Shown: one piece after another, positions 32,580 through 42,406 of the stretch | Numbering within the stretch: position 1 is the stretch's first letter | How the letters are laid out: every line of letters starts with the position of its first letter | Assembly: GCF_005937885.2 (NCBI RefSeq) | Contig: NZ_CP042176.1 | Span: 6,381,501-6,445,500 of the forward strand | Reading direction: 5' to 3' | Length of the DNA stretch: 64,000 bases | From: Bradyrhizobium sp. KBS0727 | Lineage (GTDB): Bacteria > Pseudomonadota > Alphaproteobacteria > Rhizobiales > Xanthobacteraceae | Made by a program: the position numbers and the translations under genes | Notes under the pieces: model-generated | Database searches by the model: none | Told to the model about the DNA's origin: nothing | The model's input: only the letters and a program-made list of their open reading frames with translations

Positions 32580-35500
32580 CTATCGCTTCACTGGCGCCGG
32601 CTGGCCGACTACCTCGGCTCCCGCGGTCGCCGCCACCTTCTCCCTGTCCCCCGCCAGCACGCGCTGCACGCTCACAAAGAACACCGGCACCATCAACAGC
32701 GCCAGGATCACCACCGCGATCATGCCGCCCATGACGCTGGTGCCGAGGGCCTGCTGGCTGGCGCCGCCGGCGCCTTGCGCGATCACCATCGGTAGCACGC
32801 CGCAGACAAAGGCGAGGCCTGTCATCAGGATCGGCCGAAAGCGTAACGTGCAGGCTTCCACCGTCGCCTCGATCAGGGGCTTGCCTTGCGCGCGCAGATC
32901 CTTGGCGAATTCGATGATCAGGATGGCGTCCTTGGCAGCGAGGCCGATGATGGTGATCAGGCCGACGGTGAAATAGACGTCGTTGGGCAGGCCGCGCAGC
33001 GACGCTGCCAGCACCGCGCCGCAGATGCCGAGCGGCACCGTCAGCAACACCGCCAGCGGAATGGTCCAGCTCTCATAGAGCGCGGCCAGGCACAGGAACA
33101 CCACCAGCGCCGACAGCCCGAGCAGGAACGGCGCCTGCGAGCCCGACAGCTTTTCCTGCAGCGACTGCCCGGTCCATTCGAAGCCGAAGCCGCGCGGCAG
33201 TTTTCCCGCGAGCCTCTCCATCTCGGCGATGGCATCACCGGAGGTGAAGCCCAGTTTGGCCTCGCCGCTGATGCGCACCGCCGGATAGAAATTGAAGCCC
33301 GCAATTTGAGTGGGCCCCTTCTGCCACTCGACGGTGGCGAACGCGGAGAACGGTACCAGTTGGCCGCGGCTGTTCTTGACGTTGTAATTCAGAATGTCGT
33401 CGGCGTTCATGCGGCTGCCGCGGTCGGCCTGCACGATCACGCGCTGCATGCGGCCGCGGTTCGGAAAGTCGTTGATGTAGTTCGAGCCAAGATTGGTCGA
33501 GATGGTGCTGTTGATGTCCTCGAAGGTGACGCCGAACGCACCGGCCTTTTCGCGGTCGATGGTCAGGTTGACCTGCGGCGCCGGCGGCAGGCCTTCGACA
33601 TAGACCTTCTGCAGCACGGGGCTCGCATTGGCCTCCGCAATCAGCCGGTCGGCCGCCGCCGTCAGGGCCGGATAGCCCTTCTGGCCGCGATCCTGCAGGC
33701 GGAACGAGAAGCCGGAGGAATTTCCGAGATTGTCGATCGGCGGCGGCTGCAGCGCCGTGATCTTGGCGTCGCGGATCGACGACAGGTCGCGGTTGATATC
33801 CGCCACGATGGCCGCGGCGGAATCGGCCGCAGGCCGGTCCGACCAGTCCTTCAGCGAGATGAAGGCCTGCGCGGTGTTGACGCCCTGGCCGAGGAAGCTG
33901 AATCCGGTCAGGAACGTCACGTTCTCGACGCCGGCGCGGCCTTTCAGATAATTTTCCACCTTCTCGACCGCGGCCTCGGTGCGGGCGTAGGAAGAGTCCG
34001 ACGGCGTCTGCACGTCGGTGGTGATAAAGCCCTGGTCATCGACCGGCAGGAAGCCGCCGGGCAGGCGCACAAAGGCCCAGCTCAATCCGATCAGCAGCGC
34101 CGCATAGACCAGCATCAGCCGTCCGGTGCGCTTCAGCGACCCGTTCACGGTGCGAGCATAGCCGTCGCGGCTGGAATCGAGCATGCGGTTGAACCAGCCG
34201 AACACACCCTTCCTGGCATGGCCGTGCCCAGCCGTGACCGGCTTCAGCAAGGTCGCGCACAGCGCCGGGGTCAGCGACATCGCCAGCAGCGCGGAGAACG
34301 CGATCGCCGCCACCATCGTGACCGAGAACTGGCGGTAGATGATGCCGACCGAGCCCGGGAAGAACGCCATCGGCACGAACACCGCGACCAGCACCAGCGT
34401 GATGCCGATGATGGCGCCGGATATCTGCGACATCGCCTTGCGGGTGGCTTCCTTCGGCGGCAGGCCCTCCTCCGCCATGATGCGCTCGACGTTCTCGACC
34501 ACGACGATGGCGTCGTCGACCAGAATACCCACCGCCAGCACCATGCCGAACATGGTCAGCATGTTGATGGAGTAGCCGGCCACCAGAAGCGTCGCGCAGG
34601 TGCCGAGCAGCGCCACGGGAACCACGATGGTCGGAATGATCGTGTAGCGGATGTTCTGCAGGAACAGGAACATCACGATGAATACCAGCACCACGGCTTC
34701 GACCAGCGTCGACAGCACCTTCTCGATCGAGGCCTTCACGACCGGCGTGATGTTGTAGGGAATTTCGTAGGCGATATTGGCCGGAAAGAAGCGCGACAGC
34801 TCCTTCATCTTGGCCTCTACCGCGCTCGCGGTCGCCAGCGCGTTGCCGGTCGGCGACAGCAGCACCGAAAGGCCCGCGGTCGGCTTGCCGTTGAGACGGG
34901 TGTTGAACTGATAGCTCAAGCCGCCGATCTCGATGCGGGCGACGTCGCGCAGCCGCACCGTCGAACCGTCGGCATTGGCGCGCAGGATGATGGCGCCGAA
35001 TTCGTCCGGTGAAGCGAGTTGCCCCTTGACCAGCACCAGCGCGGAAACCTTCTGGTCCGCCGTGCTCGGCTCGGCACCGACGCTGCCCGAGGCAACCTGC
35101 GCGTTCTGCGCCGTGATCGCCTTGTTGACGTCGTCGGCGGTCAGCCCGTACCCGACCAGCTTGGCGGGATCGACCCAGATCCGTAATGAACGTTCGGTCG
35201 AATACAGCGTGGCGCGGCCGACGCCGGGAATGCGTCGGATTTCGCCGAGCACGTTGCGGATCATGAAATCGCCGAGGCCGATCTCGTCGAGGCTGCCGTC
35301 GGTCGAGCGCAGCGTGATGATCTGCAGCACGGCGCTGGAGGCTTCCTCGACCAGGATGCCCTGCTGGATCACCGCGCGCGGCAGCCGCGCCTCGACGCGC
35401 TTGAGGCGGTTCTGCACTTCCACCGACGCCGCGCCGGTCTCGGTGCCCGGCACGAAGTTGGCGATGATTTCAACCTGTCCCAGCGAGTCGCTGGTGGATT

Positions 35501-35735
35501 CGAAGTTGAGAATGCCGGAGGCGCCATTGAGCTCCTCCTCGATCAGGCGGGTGACACTGTTGTAGAGGTTTTCCGGCGACGCGCCGGGATAGCTGGTCGA
35601 GATCGAGATCGAGGGCGGCGCGATGATCGGATATTGCGCGATCGCCAGCAGCGGGATCGCGATCGCGCCGATCAGACAGATGAACAGCGCAACCACCCAG
35701 GCGAAGATCGGCCTGTCGATGAAGAAGCTCGGCAT
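32580..35735 (-). CDS. RND efflux pump, HAE1 (AcrB/MexF-like) family
   Basis: 1051 residues, full-length hydrophobe/amphiphile efflux transporter. It starts MPSFFIDRPIFAWVVALFICLIGAIA. It shows the transmembrane segment with the proton-relay Asp pair (LAVGILVDDAIVVVENVERIM), the second-half repeat AAKDAILIIEFAKDL, the periplasmic porter domains and twelve predicted membrane helices. It pumps drugs or solvents from the periplasm and inner leaflet through an outer-membrane channel. The adaptor gene is immediately upstream (6-base gap). No outer-membrane factor and no TetR regulator accompany it in this window. Confidence 0.93.
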   Translation of the reverse strand: MPSFFIDRPIFAWVVALFICLIGAIAIPLLAIAQYPIIAPPSISISTSYPGASPENLYNSVTRLIEEELNGASGILNFESTSDSLGQVEIIANFVPGTETGAASVEVQNRLKRVEARLPRAVIQQGILVEEASSAVLQIITLRSTDGSLDEIGLGDFMIRNVLGEIRRIPGVGRATLYSTERSLRIWVDPAKLVGYGLTADDVNKAITAQNAQVASGSVGAEPSTADQKVSALVLVKGQLASPDEFGAIILRANADGSTVRLRDVARIEIGGLSYQFNTRLNGKPTAGLSVLLSPTGNALATASAVEAKMKELSRFFPANIAYEIPYNITPVVKASIEKVLSTLVEAVVLVFIVMFLFLQNIRYTIIPTIVVPVALLGTCATLLVAGYSINMLTMFGMVLAVGILVDDAIVVVENVERIMAEEGLPPKEATRKAMSQISGAIIGITLVLVAVFVPMAFFPGSVGIIYRQFSVTMVAAIAFSALLAMSLTPALCATLLKPVTAGHGHARKGVFGWFNRMLDSSRDGYARTVNGSLKRTGRLMLVYAALLIGLSWAFVRLPGGFLPVDDQGFITTDVQTPSDSSYARTEAAVEKVENYLKGRAGVENVTFLTGFSFLGQGVNTAQAFISLKDWSDRPAADSAAAIVADINRDLSSIRDAKITALQPPPIDNLGNSSGFSFRLQDRGQKGYPALTAAADRLIAEANASPVLQKVYVEGLPPAPQVNLTIDREKAGAFGVTFEDINSTISTNLGSNYINDFPNRGRMQRVIVQADRGSRMNADDILNYNVKNSRGQLVPFSAFATVEWQKGPTQIAGFNFYPAVRISGEAKLGFTSGDAIAEMERLAGKLPRGFGFEWTGQSLQEKLSGSQAPFLLGLSALVVFLCLAALYESWTIPLAVLLTVPLGICGAVLAASLRGLPNDVYFTVGLITIIGLAAKDAILIIEFAKDLRAQGKPLIEATVEACTLRFRPILMTGLAFVCGVLPMVIAQGAGGASQQALGTSVMGGMIAVVILALLMVPVFFVSVQRVLAGDREKVAATAGAEVVGQPAPVKR

Positions 35736-35741
35736 CGGAAT

Positions 35742-36947
35742 TTACCGCTGCGCTTGCGCGGCAAGCCTGGCGGCCGCCGTCAGGTCGGACGCGTCCGCTG
35801 CGGCCCAGGCCTGCGGGCGGACCTTGTCGCCGGCGGCGAATTTCTGAAATCCCTCAACCACGACCTTATCGCCGGCCTTCAGGCCTTCGGTGACGAACCA
35901 CTGGCCGTCCTGGATCGAACCGGTGCGCACCGGCTGCACCGCGACCATATTGTCGTCCTTGACCACGAACACTTCGCTGCCGCCGCCGACATTGCGCTGG
36001 ATCGCCTGCTGCGGCACCGCGATGGCGTCGCTGTCGATGCCCTGCTCGATCTGCACGCGGACATACATGCCGGGCAGCAATTCGCGCTTCGGATTGGGAA
36101 ACTCGCCGCGCAGCGTCACCTGCCCGGTATGGGCATCGACCTTGGCGTCCGAGAACAGCAGTTTACCGGCCTGCGGATAGAGCCCGCCGTCGTCGAGCAC
36201 GAGGCGGACCTTCATGGCGTCCTGCGAGATGCGATCAAGTTCGCCGGACTCGAGCGCGCGCCGCAGGTGATTGAGTTCGGTTACTGACTGGGTGAAGTCG
36301 GCATAGATCGGATCGAGCTGTTGGATGGTCGCAAGGCTCGCGGTCTCGTTCTGCACCACCAGTGCGCCTTCGCTGACCAGGGCAGCACCCACGATACCGT
36401 CGATCGGCGCGCGAATGGTCGCATAATCGAGATTGAGTTTGGCGCGCGCGACGTCGGCCTTGCGGCCGGCCAGATCGGCCTCGGCCTGACGCAGGCTCGC
36501 AACCGCCTCCTCGTTTTTGGCTTCGGGTGCGGCGCGCTGGCTGGTCAGCGTTGCGATGCGGTTGGCATGCTGGGTGGCTTGCTCGAGCGTTGCTTTGGCG
36601 CGCGCCAATGCCGCCTCGCTCGACTGCACCTCGACCTCGAACGGACGCGGATCGATCTGGTAGAGCGTATCGCCGGCCTTGACCTCGCTGCCCTGGTGGA
36701 ACAGCCGCTGCACGACAATGCCGGACACGCGCGGACGCACTTCCGACACCCGCGTCGGCGCGATGCGTCCCGGCAGTTCGCGCACCATGGCGCGGGCCTG
36801 CGGCTTGACGGTGACGATGCTGACATCCGGCTCGGTGGCCTGTGCGGCGGCGACGGCGACGTTCGGTTCGTCGCAACCGGCCAACAACGGCGCCATGGCA
36901 GCGAGCATCAAGGCAATGCCGGCCGATTGCGCGCGAAATCCAGACAT
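35742..36947 (-). CDS. RND efflux periplasmic adaptor (MFP)
   Basis: 401 residues from ATG 36947 (a TTG two codons earlier is possible). An N-terminal lipoprotein-type signal ends MLAAMAPLLAGCDE, with the lipobox Cys. Then come the beta-barrel/lipoyl segments (VSGIVVQRLFHQGSEVKAGDTLYQIDP), a long alpha-hairpin coiled coil (about residues 105-170) and the second lipoyl half (IRAPIDGIVGAALVSEGALV). It bridges the RND pump to an outer-membrane channel. It is cotranscribed with the pump downstream. Confidence 0.92.
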   Translation of the reverse strand: MSGFRAQSAGIALMLAAMAPLLAGCDEPNVAVAAAQATEPDVSIVTVKPQARAMVRELPGRIAPTRVSEVRPRVSGIVVQRLFHQGSEVKAGDTLYQIDPRPFEVEVQSSEAALARAKATLEQATQHANRIATLTSQRAAPEAKNEEAVASLRQAEADLAGRKADVARAKLNLDYATIRAPIDGIVGAALVSEGALVVQNETASLATIQQLDPIYADFTQSVTELNHLRRALESGELDRISQDAMKVRLVLDDGGLYPQAGKLLFSDAKVDAHTGQVTLRGEFPNPKRELLPGMYVRVQIEQGIDSDAIAVPQQAIQRNVGGGSEVFVVKDDNMVAVQPVRTGSIQDGQWFVTEGLKAGDKVVVEGFQKFAAGDKVRPQAWAAADASDLTAAARLAAQAQR

Positions 36948-37546
36948 AGACAAAGGTCACCCCAAAATTCGAGTTGAAACGCGAATGCAAATCCGCGCGC
37001 GACGTCGCGATGACGAAGCATTGTTTGATGGGATCAGGATAAGAGGCGCCTATTGCGATGCAACACGTTTCGTGGCGGCCCAATGTCACACAAGGCTATC
37101 ACCTTGAACGAGCAGCATCTTTTGTCGACTCACTGGATTGTGAGCGGGTTCCATCGGAGCGGGTGCGAATGAAATTCAAAACCGCTGATGACGAACGCGC
37201 CACTTTCCTGCGCAGGACGGCAACACGCGGTGAGATTGCGAGGCGATCGCATGCGAAACGTTTTCAGATGGTGTCAACCCAGCCGCAATTGCCGGTTCGG
37301 CTGCTACACCACCGCCAGCCATCAGAATCGAGAGCAAAACGGCAATGCCGCCAGCGCTCCGAGATGCAGAACGGTCATGCAAAATCCCAAATATCGCGGT
37401 TGGAAGTTGACCCCTTCCAAAATACGCTGGAGACCCAGCCGGGTTCAGCGAAGTTCCGGTGATCCTCTCCTGAAATCAGGCCTTTCGATCTTTTTTCTCT
37501 CGCCCGCTGTGCCATATTGGCGTCCACGCGCGGCTTTTCGCAACGG
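36948..37546. other. Divergent intergenic region without a supported gene
   Basis: 600 bases between the efflux adaptor and the TolQ-like gene. It must hold both promoters. Short frames exist, including a minus-strand one from TTG 37382 with a signal-peptide-like N-terminus (ILMAGGGVAAEPAIAAG), but none has an ATG with a ribosome binding site or a known family. No regulator gene is present where RND operons often have one. Confidence 0.35.
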
Positions 37547-38554
37547 ATGACACCCGCAATGCCCTCAGGACCCTCCTCCCGCTCCGAAATGGAGATCGAA
37601 CTGAGCAAATTGTCCTCGCCGCGGATTTTTCTGGTGCGGATGCTGGTGTTCCTGGTGCTGTGCGCGCTGGTCATGGTCGTACTCTACAAGCAGATCGTCA
37701 CCGCGTTCTTTGCCAATCCCGGCCTCAACGCGCTGATCGGCGCGGTGCTGCTGATCGGCATCATCCTGTCGTTCCGGCAGGTGATCCGGCTCTATCCGGA
37801 AGTCGCCTGGGTCAATAATTTCCGCATTGCCGATCCCGGCCTCGCCGTCGAGCGGCGCCCGACGCTGCTGGCGCCGATGGCGGCGATTCTCGGCGGCGAG
37901 CGCATCGGGCGGATGACGATCTCGCAGCAGACCATGCGGCATTTGCTGGATTCGATCGCGACCCGGCTGGATGAAGCCCGCGATATCTCGCGCTACATGA
38001 CGGGCCTCTTGGTGTTCCTCGGCCTGCTCGGCACCTTCTGGGGCCTGATCGAGACCGTCGGCTCCGTCGGCAAGGTGATCGACGGGCTGAAGGTCGGCGG
38101 CGATGCCGGCGCGCTGTTCGACACCCTGAAAGAGGGGCTGGCCGCGCCGCTCGGCGGCATGGGCATTTCGTTCTCGTCCTCGCTGTTCGGCCTCGCCGGC
38201 TCGCTGATCCTGGGCTTTCTCGACCTGCAGTCGAGCCAGGCGCAGAACCGCTTCTACACCGACCTCGAGGACTGGCTCGCCTCCACGGTGCGCGAATATT
38301 CCGGCGAAGGCGCCGGCATCAGCGGCGAATTGCAGCACGCGATGGAGCGCCTGCGCGCGGTGGTCGAGGAAGGCGGCGGCGGCCGCAGCACCACGGCGGC
38401 GATGGCCAACCTCGCCGAAGCGATCCAGGGCCTGGTCGCCCATATGCGCACCGAGCAGCAGATGATCCGCGAATGGGCCGACGGCCAGGGCGAACAGAAC
38501 CGCGAGATCAAGAAACTGCTGGAGCGGATCGCAAGGCAGCCCGAGAAGAGCTAA
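37547..38554 (+). CDS. MotA/TolQ/ExbB-like proton channel protein
   Basis: 335 residues. It has transmembrane segments at about 32-52 and 60-80 and a second pair around the conserved TGLLVFLGLLGTFWGLIETVGSVGKVIDGL and GLAAPLGGMGISFSSSLFGLAGSLILGFLDL. This is the TolQ/MotA signature region with small residues lining the ion path. It is followed by a C-terminal cytoplasmic tail. The start ATG 37547 is preferred; ATG 37559 is an alternative. The gene directly precedes an OmpA/MotB-like protein, so together they probably form a proton-driven stator anchored to peptidoglycan, distinct from flagellar MotAB. Confidence 0.85.
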   Translation: MTPAMPSGPSSRSEMEIELSKLSSPRIFLVRMLVFLVLCALVMVVLYKQIVTAFFANPGLNALIGAVLLIGIILSFRQVIRLYPEVAWVNNFRIADPGLAVERRPTLLAPMAAILGGERIGRMTISQQTMRHLLDSIATRLDEARDISRYMTGLLVFLGLLGTFWGLIETVGSVGKVIDGLKVGGDAGALFDTLKEGLAAPLGGMGISFSSSLFGLAGSLILGFLDLQSSQAQNRFYTDLEDWLASTVREYSGEGAGISGELQHAMERLRAVVEEGGGGRSTTAAMANLAEAIQGLVAHMRTEQQMIREWADGQGEQNREIKKLLERIARQPEKS

Positions 38555-38581
38555 GTCCCTTAATCAGCAAGAAAGAAGCCG

Positions 38582-39610
38582 ATGGCCCTCGCCCGCAGTC
38601 GCCGCAACGAATCCGGATTCAACTACTGGCCGGGATTCGTCGACGCGTTGTCGACGCTGGTGCTGTCGATCGTGTTCCTGCTGTCGGTGTTCCTGGTGGT
38701 GCAGTTCTTCCTGTCGCAGGAAGTCACCGGCAAGGACAAGGCGCTGGAGCAGCTCAATGCCAAGATCGCGCAGTTGAACGACCTGCTGTCGCTGGAAAAA
38801 CTTTCCGGGCTCAACCTCAATGACCAGCTCTCACAGGCGCGCGCCGGGCTGGCCTCGATGGAATCCGAGCGCGATCGCATCAAGGGACTCTATGACGGAC
38901 TCGCCGGCGCCGGCAGCAACGCCGAAGGCCGTGCCACCGAACTCAACAAGGCGCTCGATTCCGAAAAGCAGGTTTCGTCGCGCGCGCTGGCGCAGATCGA
39001 GGTGCTGAACCAGCAGATCAGCGCGCTGCGCCGCCAGCTCGCCGCGCTTGAGGAAGCGCTCGACGCCTCGGAGAAGCGCGACAAGGAATCCCAGGGCCGC
39101 ATTGCCGATCTGGGATCGCGGTTGAACGTGGCGCTGGCGCAGCGGGTGCAGGAATTGTCGCGCTACCGTTCAGAATTCTTCGGCCGCCTGCGCGCCATTC
39201 TGGGCAACCGGCCGGATATCCGCATTGTCGGCGACCGCTTCGTGTTCCAGTCGGAAGTGTTCTTCGATACCGGACAGGCGCTGCTGCTGCCCGAAGGCAA
39301 GGCCGAACTCGACAAGCTCGCCACCGCACTGATCGATCTGGACAAGCAGATCCCGAGCGAAATCGCCTGGGTGCTGCGGGTCGATGGCCACACCGACGTG
39401 CGGCCGATCAACAGCCCCTTGTTCAAGTCGAACTGGGAATTGTCGTCGGCGCGTGCCATTTCGGTGGTGCAATACCTGGTCTCGCTCGGCGTCCCCGCGC
39501 AGCGCCTGGTCGCGGCCGGTTTTGCCGAGTTCCAGCCGCTGGATACGGCGCCGACCGAAGAGGCCTACAAGCGCAACCGCCGCATCGAGCTGAAGCTAAC
39601 GGAACGCTAG
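38582..39610 (+). CDS. OmpA/MotB-like peptidoglycan-binding partner protein
   Basis: 342 residues. There is one N-terminal membrane helix (FVDALSTLVLSIVFLLSVFLVVQFFL, about residues 18-43), as in MotB/ExbD. A coiled coil of about 120 residues (55-175; ALEQLNAKIAQLNDLLSLEK and similar heptads) follows. The C-terminal OmpA domain (about 205-342) has VFFDTGQALLLPEGKAELDKLA and LRVDGHTDVRP and ends NRRIELKLTER. It is the natural partner of the TolQ-like protein 27 bases upstream. The helix lacks the strongly conserved MotB Asp at its usual place but has FVDALS near its start. Confidence 0.85.
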   Translation: MALARSRRNESGFNYWPGFVDALSTLVLSIVFLLSVFLVVQFFLSQEVTGKDKALEQLNAKIAQLNDLLSLEKLSGLNLNDQLSQARAGLASMESERDRIKGLYDGLAGAGSNAEGRATELNKALDSEKQVSSRALAQIEVLNQQISALRRQLAALEEALDASEKRDKESQGRIADLGSRLNVALAQRVQELSRYRSEFFGRLRAILGNRPDIRIVGDRFVFQSEVFFDTGQALLLPEGKAELDKLATALIDLDKQIPSEIAWVLRVDGHTDVRPINSPLFKSNWELSSARAISVVQYLVSLGVPAQRLVAAGFAEFQPLDTAPTEEAYKRNRRIELKLTER

Positions 39611-40059
39611 TGGCGCGCGGGTTTCACTTACGCCCCTATCGTCCTCAAGACGAAGACGCGGCCATCGCCCTGTGGCTGCGGACCTGGCAGTTGGCCTATC
39701 CCTCGATCGACTTCGCGGCCCGGGTGGCGTGGTGGCGCGAGCGTTGGCGCAACGAGTTGGTGCCGAACGCCGATATCATCGTCGCTGAAGAGAAAGAGAC
39801 ACAGATCGGCTTCGTCACCATCGACAGGCAAGGTTATCTCGACCAGCTCGTGGTCAGCCCCGATCACTGGGGCTCGCCACTCGCCACCGCGCTGGTCGAC
39901 GAAGCCAAGCGGCTGTCGCCCGGCGGCGTCACGCTGAAGGTCAACGCCGACAATTACAGGGCCATCCGTTTCTACGAACGCAACGGATTTGCGCATGACG
40001 GCGAGGATGTGAACCCGACGTCAAAACGGCTGATCCTGAAGATGGCATGGAAGCCGTGA
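39610..40059 (+). CDS. GNAT family N-acetyltransferase
   Basis: 149 residues from a GTG that overlaps the preceding stop by one base (TAGTG). The fold shows FHLRPYRPQDEDAAIALWLRTW, FVTIDRQGYLDQLVVSPDHWGSPLATALVDEAKR (acetyl-CoA-binding helix region) and the C-terminal LKVNADNYRAIRFYERNGFAHDGE, typical of GNAT acetyltransferases. The pyrophosphate loop Q/RxxGxG/A is modified to HWGSPLA. The overlap indicates translational coupling with the stator-like pair. The substrate is unknown. Confidence 0.85.
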   Translation: MARGFHLRPYRPQDEDAAIALWLRTWQLAYPSIDFAARVAWWRERWRNELVPNADIIVAEEKETQIGFVTIDRQGYLDQLVVSPDHWGSPLATALVDEAKRLSPGGVTLKVNADNYRAIRFYERNGFAHDGEDVNPTSKRLILKMAWKP

Positions 40060-40104
40060 TAACGCCGTCATTGCGACGACCCAACGGGCGCCCCGCGCCG
40101 ATCT

Positions 40105-41964
40105 TCAAATCCCCTCGAACTGCAGCCGCGCCAGCCTTGCATAGAGGCCGTTGGCCGCGACCAGCTCGGCGTGGGTGCCCTGCTCGACGATGCGGCCCTG
40201 GTCCATCACCATGATGCGGTCGCAGGATAATACGGTGGCAAGCCGGTGCGCGATCACCAGCGTGGTGCGGTGACGCATCAATTCCTCCAGCGCGGTCTGC
40301 ACCAGGGTTTCACTTTCCGCATCCAGCGCCGAGGTGGCTTCGTCGAGCAGCAACAGCGGCGCATCGCGCAGGATCGCGCGCGCAATCGCGATACGCTGGC
40401 GCTGGCCGCCGGAGAGCGTCACGCCGCGCTCGCCGAGCTGGGCCTCAAAGCCGCCGGGCAGCCGGCGCAGGAATTCGGTGGCATGGGCGAGGTCCGCGGC
40501 GCGCTCGACCTCGGCATCGCTGGCGTCGGGCCTGCCGAAGCGGATGTTTTCGCGCGCAGTCGCGGCGAACACCACCGAGTCCTGCGGCACCAGCGCCATG
40601 CGCGCGCGCAACTCGCTGGGATCAGTCGACCTGATCGCCACGCCGTCGAGTGAAATCGCGCCGCTTGCCGGATCGTAGAACCGCAGCAGCAGATGAAACA
40701 GCGTGCTCTTGCCGGCACCTGACGGCCCGACGATTGCGACCTTTTCGCCGGCGCGGACCGACAGCGTGACGCCGTCGACCGCCAGCACGTCGGGCCGGGT
40801 CGGATAGGCGAAGCTGACATTGTCAAAACCAACGTCGCCGCGCGCCGGCACCGGCAGTGCGAGCGGCCGCGGCGGCGCCGCGATCTGCGATTTGACGTGC
40901 AGGATCTCGAACAGCCGCTCGGCGGCGCCGGAGGCGGCCGAGACTTCACCCCAGACCTCGCTGAGCTGTCCGAGCGCGCTGGCGGCAAAGGCTGCGTACA
41001 ACACGAACTGGCCGAGCCGGCCGGGCGTGATCGCGCCGGTCAGCACGTCATGCGAGCCGACCCACAGGATCGCGACGACGCTGGAGAACACGATGAAGAT
41101 GATGATCAGCGTGAGGATCGAACGTGCCCGGGTCGATGTCCGCGCCGCCTCATAGGCCTGTTCGACATCGCCGCCGAACCGTGCATTGGCCAGCCGTTCG
41201 CCGGTAAAGGCCTGTACCGTCCGGATCGCCCCGAGCAGTTCGGAGGCGTACGACGTCGCATCCGCCAGCGTATCCTGGGCGTTGCGCGACAGCCGCCGCA
41301 CCCAGCGCCCGAACGCCACCAGCGGGATCACGATGACCGGGATCGCCAGCAGCACGAAGCCGGACAGTTTCGGGCTGGTGATCACCATCATGGTGGCGGC
41401 GCCGATGAACAGCATCAGATTGCGCAGCGCGATCGATACCGAGGCGCCGACCGCGGATTTGATCTGGGTGGTATCGGCGGTCAGCCGCGACACCAGTTCG
41501 CCCGAGCGCGCGGAATCGAAGAACGCGGGCGACAGCGAGATCAGATGCGCGAACACATCGCGTCGGAGATCGGCGACGATGCGCTCGCCGATCGTCATCA
41601 CCAGATAGAACCGCGACGCGCTGGCGCCGGCCAGCACCGCGACGACGGCGATCATGACGCTGAAATAGCTATTGATCAGGGCGATGCCTTCGGGGCTAAA
41701 GCCGAAGTCGATCATGCGCCTCGCCGCCACCGGCACCACCAGGGTGGTGATCGCCGCCACCGTCAGCGAGACGAAGGCGAGAAAAGCCCGCCCCCGGTAG
41801 CGCGCGACATAGGGCGCCAACGCCAATAGCGGGCGCAGCCTGGCGCCGGTCCGGGCCGGCGACTCGGTCAGCCGGGCTTCGATGAAGGCCTCTTCCTCGA
41901 GCAGCGCATCCCGCCGCGGCGGCTTAACTCCGCTGACGTCTTCAAGCTGTTCCGCTGCGCTCAT
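40105..41964 (-). CDS. ABC exporter, fused permease/ATPase (MsbA-related)
   Basis: 619 residues from ATG 41964. Six membrane helices (about 60-340) form the ABC type-1 transmembrane domain. The ATPase follows with Walker A GPSGAGKSTLFHLLLRFYD, Q-loop LVPQDSVVFAATARENIRFGRP, signature LSGGQRQRIAIARAIL, Walker B LLLLDEATSALD and H-loop VIAHRLATV. It belongs to the lipid/drug exporter group annotated as MsbA-related (TIGR02204-type). It probably works as a homodimer in the inner membrane. It is convergent with the acetyltransferase gene. Confidence 0.92.
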   Translation of the reverse strand: MSAAEQLEDVSGVKPPRRDALLEEEAFIEARLTESPARTGARLRPLLALAPYVARYRGRAFLAFVSLTVAAITTLVVPVAARRMIDFGFSPEGIALINSYFSVMIAVVAVLAGASASRFYLVMTIGERIVADLRRDVFAHLISLSPAFFDSARSGELVSRLTADTTQIKSAVGASVSIALRNLMLFIGAATMMVITSPKLSGFVLLAIPVIVIPLVAFGRWVRRLSRNAQDTLADATSYASELLGAIRTVQAFTGERLANARFGGDVEQAYEAARTSTRARSILTLIIIFIVFSSVVAILWVGSHDVLTGAITPGRLGQFVLYAAFAASALGQLSEVWGEVSAASGAAERLFEILHVKSQIAAPPRPLALPVPARGDVGFDNVSFAYPTRPDVLAVDGVTLSVRAGEKVAIVGPSGAGKSTLFHLLLRFYDPASGAISLDGVAIRSTDPSELRARMALVPQDSVVFAATARENIRFGRPDASDAEVERAADLAHATEFLRRLPGGFEAQLGERGVTLSGGQRQRIAIARAILRDAPLLLLDEATSALDAESETLVQTALEELMRHRTTLVIAHRLATVLSCDRIMVMDQGRIVEQGTHAELVAANGLYARLARLQFEGI

Positions 41965-42143
41965 GAAATCCGACCTGTTTTGTCGCCCCCAGATAGGCCC
42001 CGCGGCCCCCGCTGGCAAATCCGGGAGATTCCCAATCAGGGCATCTACGTAGCTTGTTTTGGCGGGCTTACTGCGTTATAGAACCGCCAAATCCCGTATC
42101 TCCTGACATTAGAGCTGGGCGCCGGCGCGCCAAAGGATATGCC

Positions 42144-42371
42144 ATGAAAGCCGAAATTCACCCGAATTATCATACGATTACGGTCGTGATGACCGACGGG
42201 ACCGAGTACCTGACCCGCTCCACCTGGGGCAAGGAAGGCGACAAACTCAACCTCGACATCGACTCCAAGTCGCATCCGGCCTGGACCGGCGGCTCGCAGC
42301 AGCTGCTCGACCGCGGCGGCCGCGTCTCGCGCTTCCAGAAGAAGTTTTCGGGCTTCCTCAAGAAGGACTGA
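42144..42371 (+). CDS. rpmE: 50S ribosomal protein L31
   Basis: 75 residues (MKAEIHPNYHTITVVMTDGTEYLTRSTW..., C-terminal RVSRFQKKFSGFLKKD). This is the C-minus form of L31 without the four zinc-binding cysteines, normal for Rhizobiales. The ATG at 42144 follows AAAGGAT. A strong hairpin terminator lies 40 bases downstream. The gene is divergent from the ABC exporter. Confidence 0.95.
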   Translation: MKAEIHPNYHTITVVMTDGTEYLTRSTWGKEGDKLNLDIDSKSHPAWTGGSQQLLDRGGRVSRFQKKFSGFLKKD

Positions 42372-42406
42372 GGGCTTCAGCCCCGCTCTTTCCGGCCCAG
42401 AAATGC

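Noticed and set aside
32886..35012. 708-codon plus-strand open frame opposite the RND pump
   Set aside because: Arg/His/Asp-rich antisense of a conserved transporter; no domain or start signals.
37176..37382. Minus-strand 68-codon frame with a signal-like N-terminus
   Set aside because: It begins with TTG without a ribosome binding site and has no family resemblance; not enough support to call.
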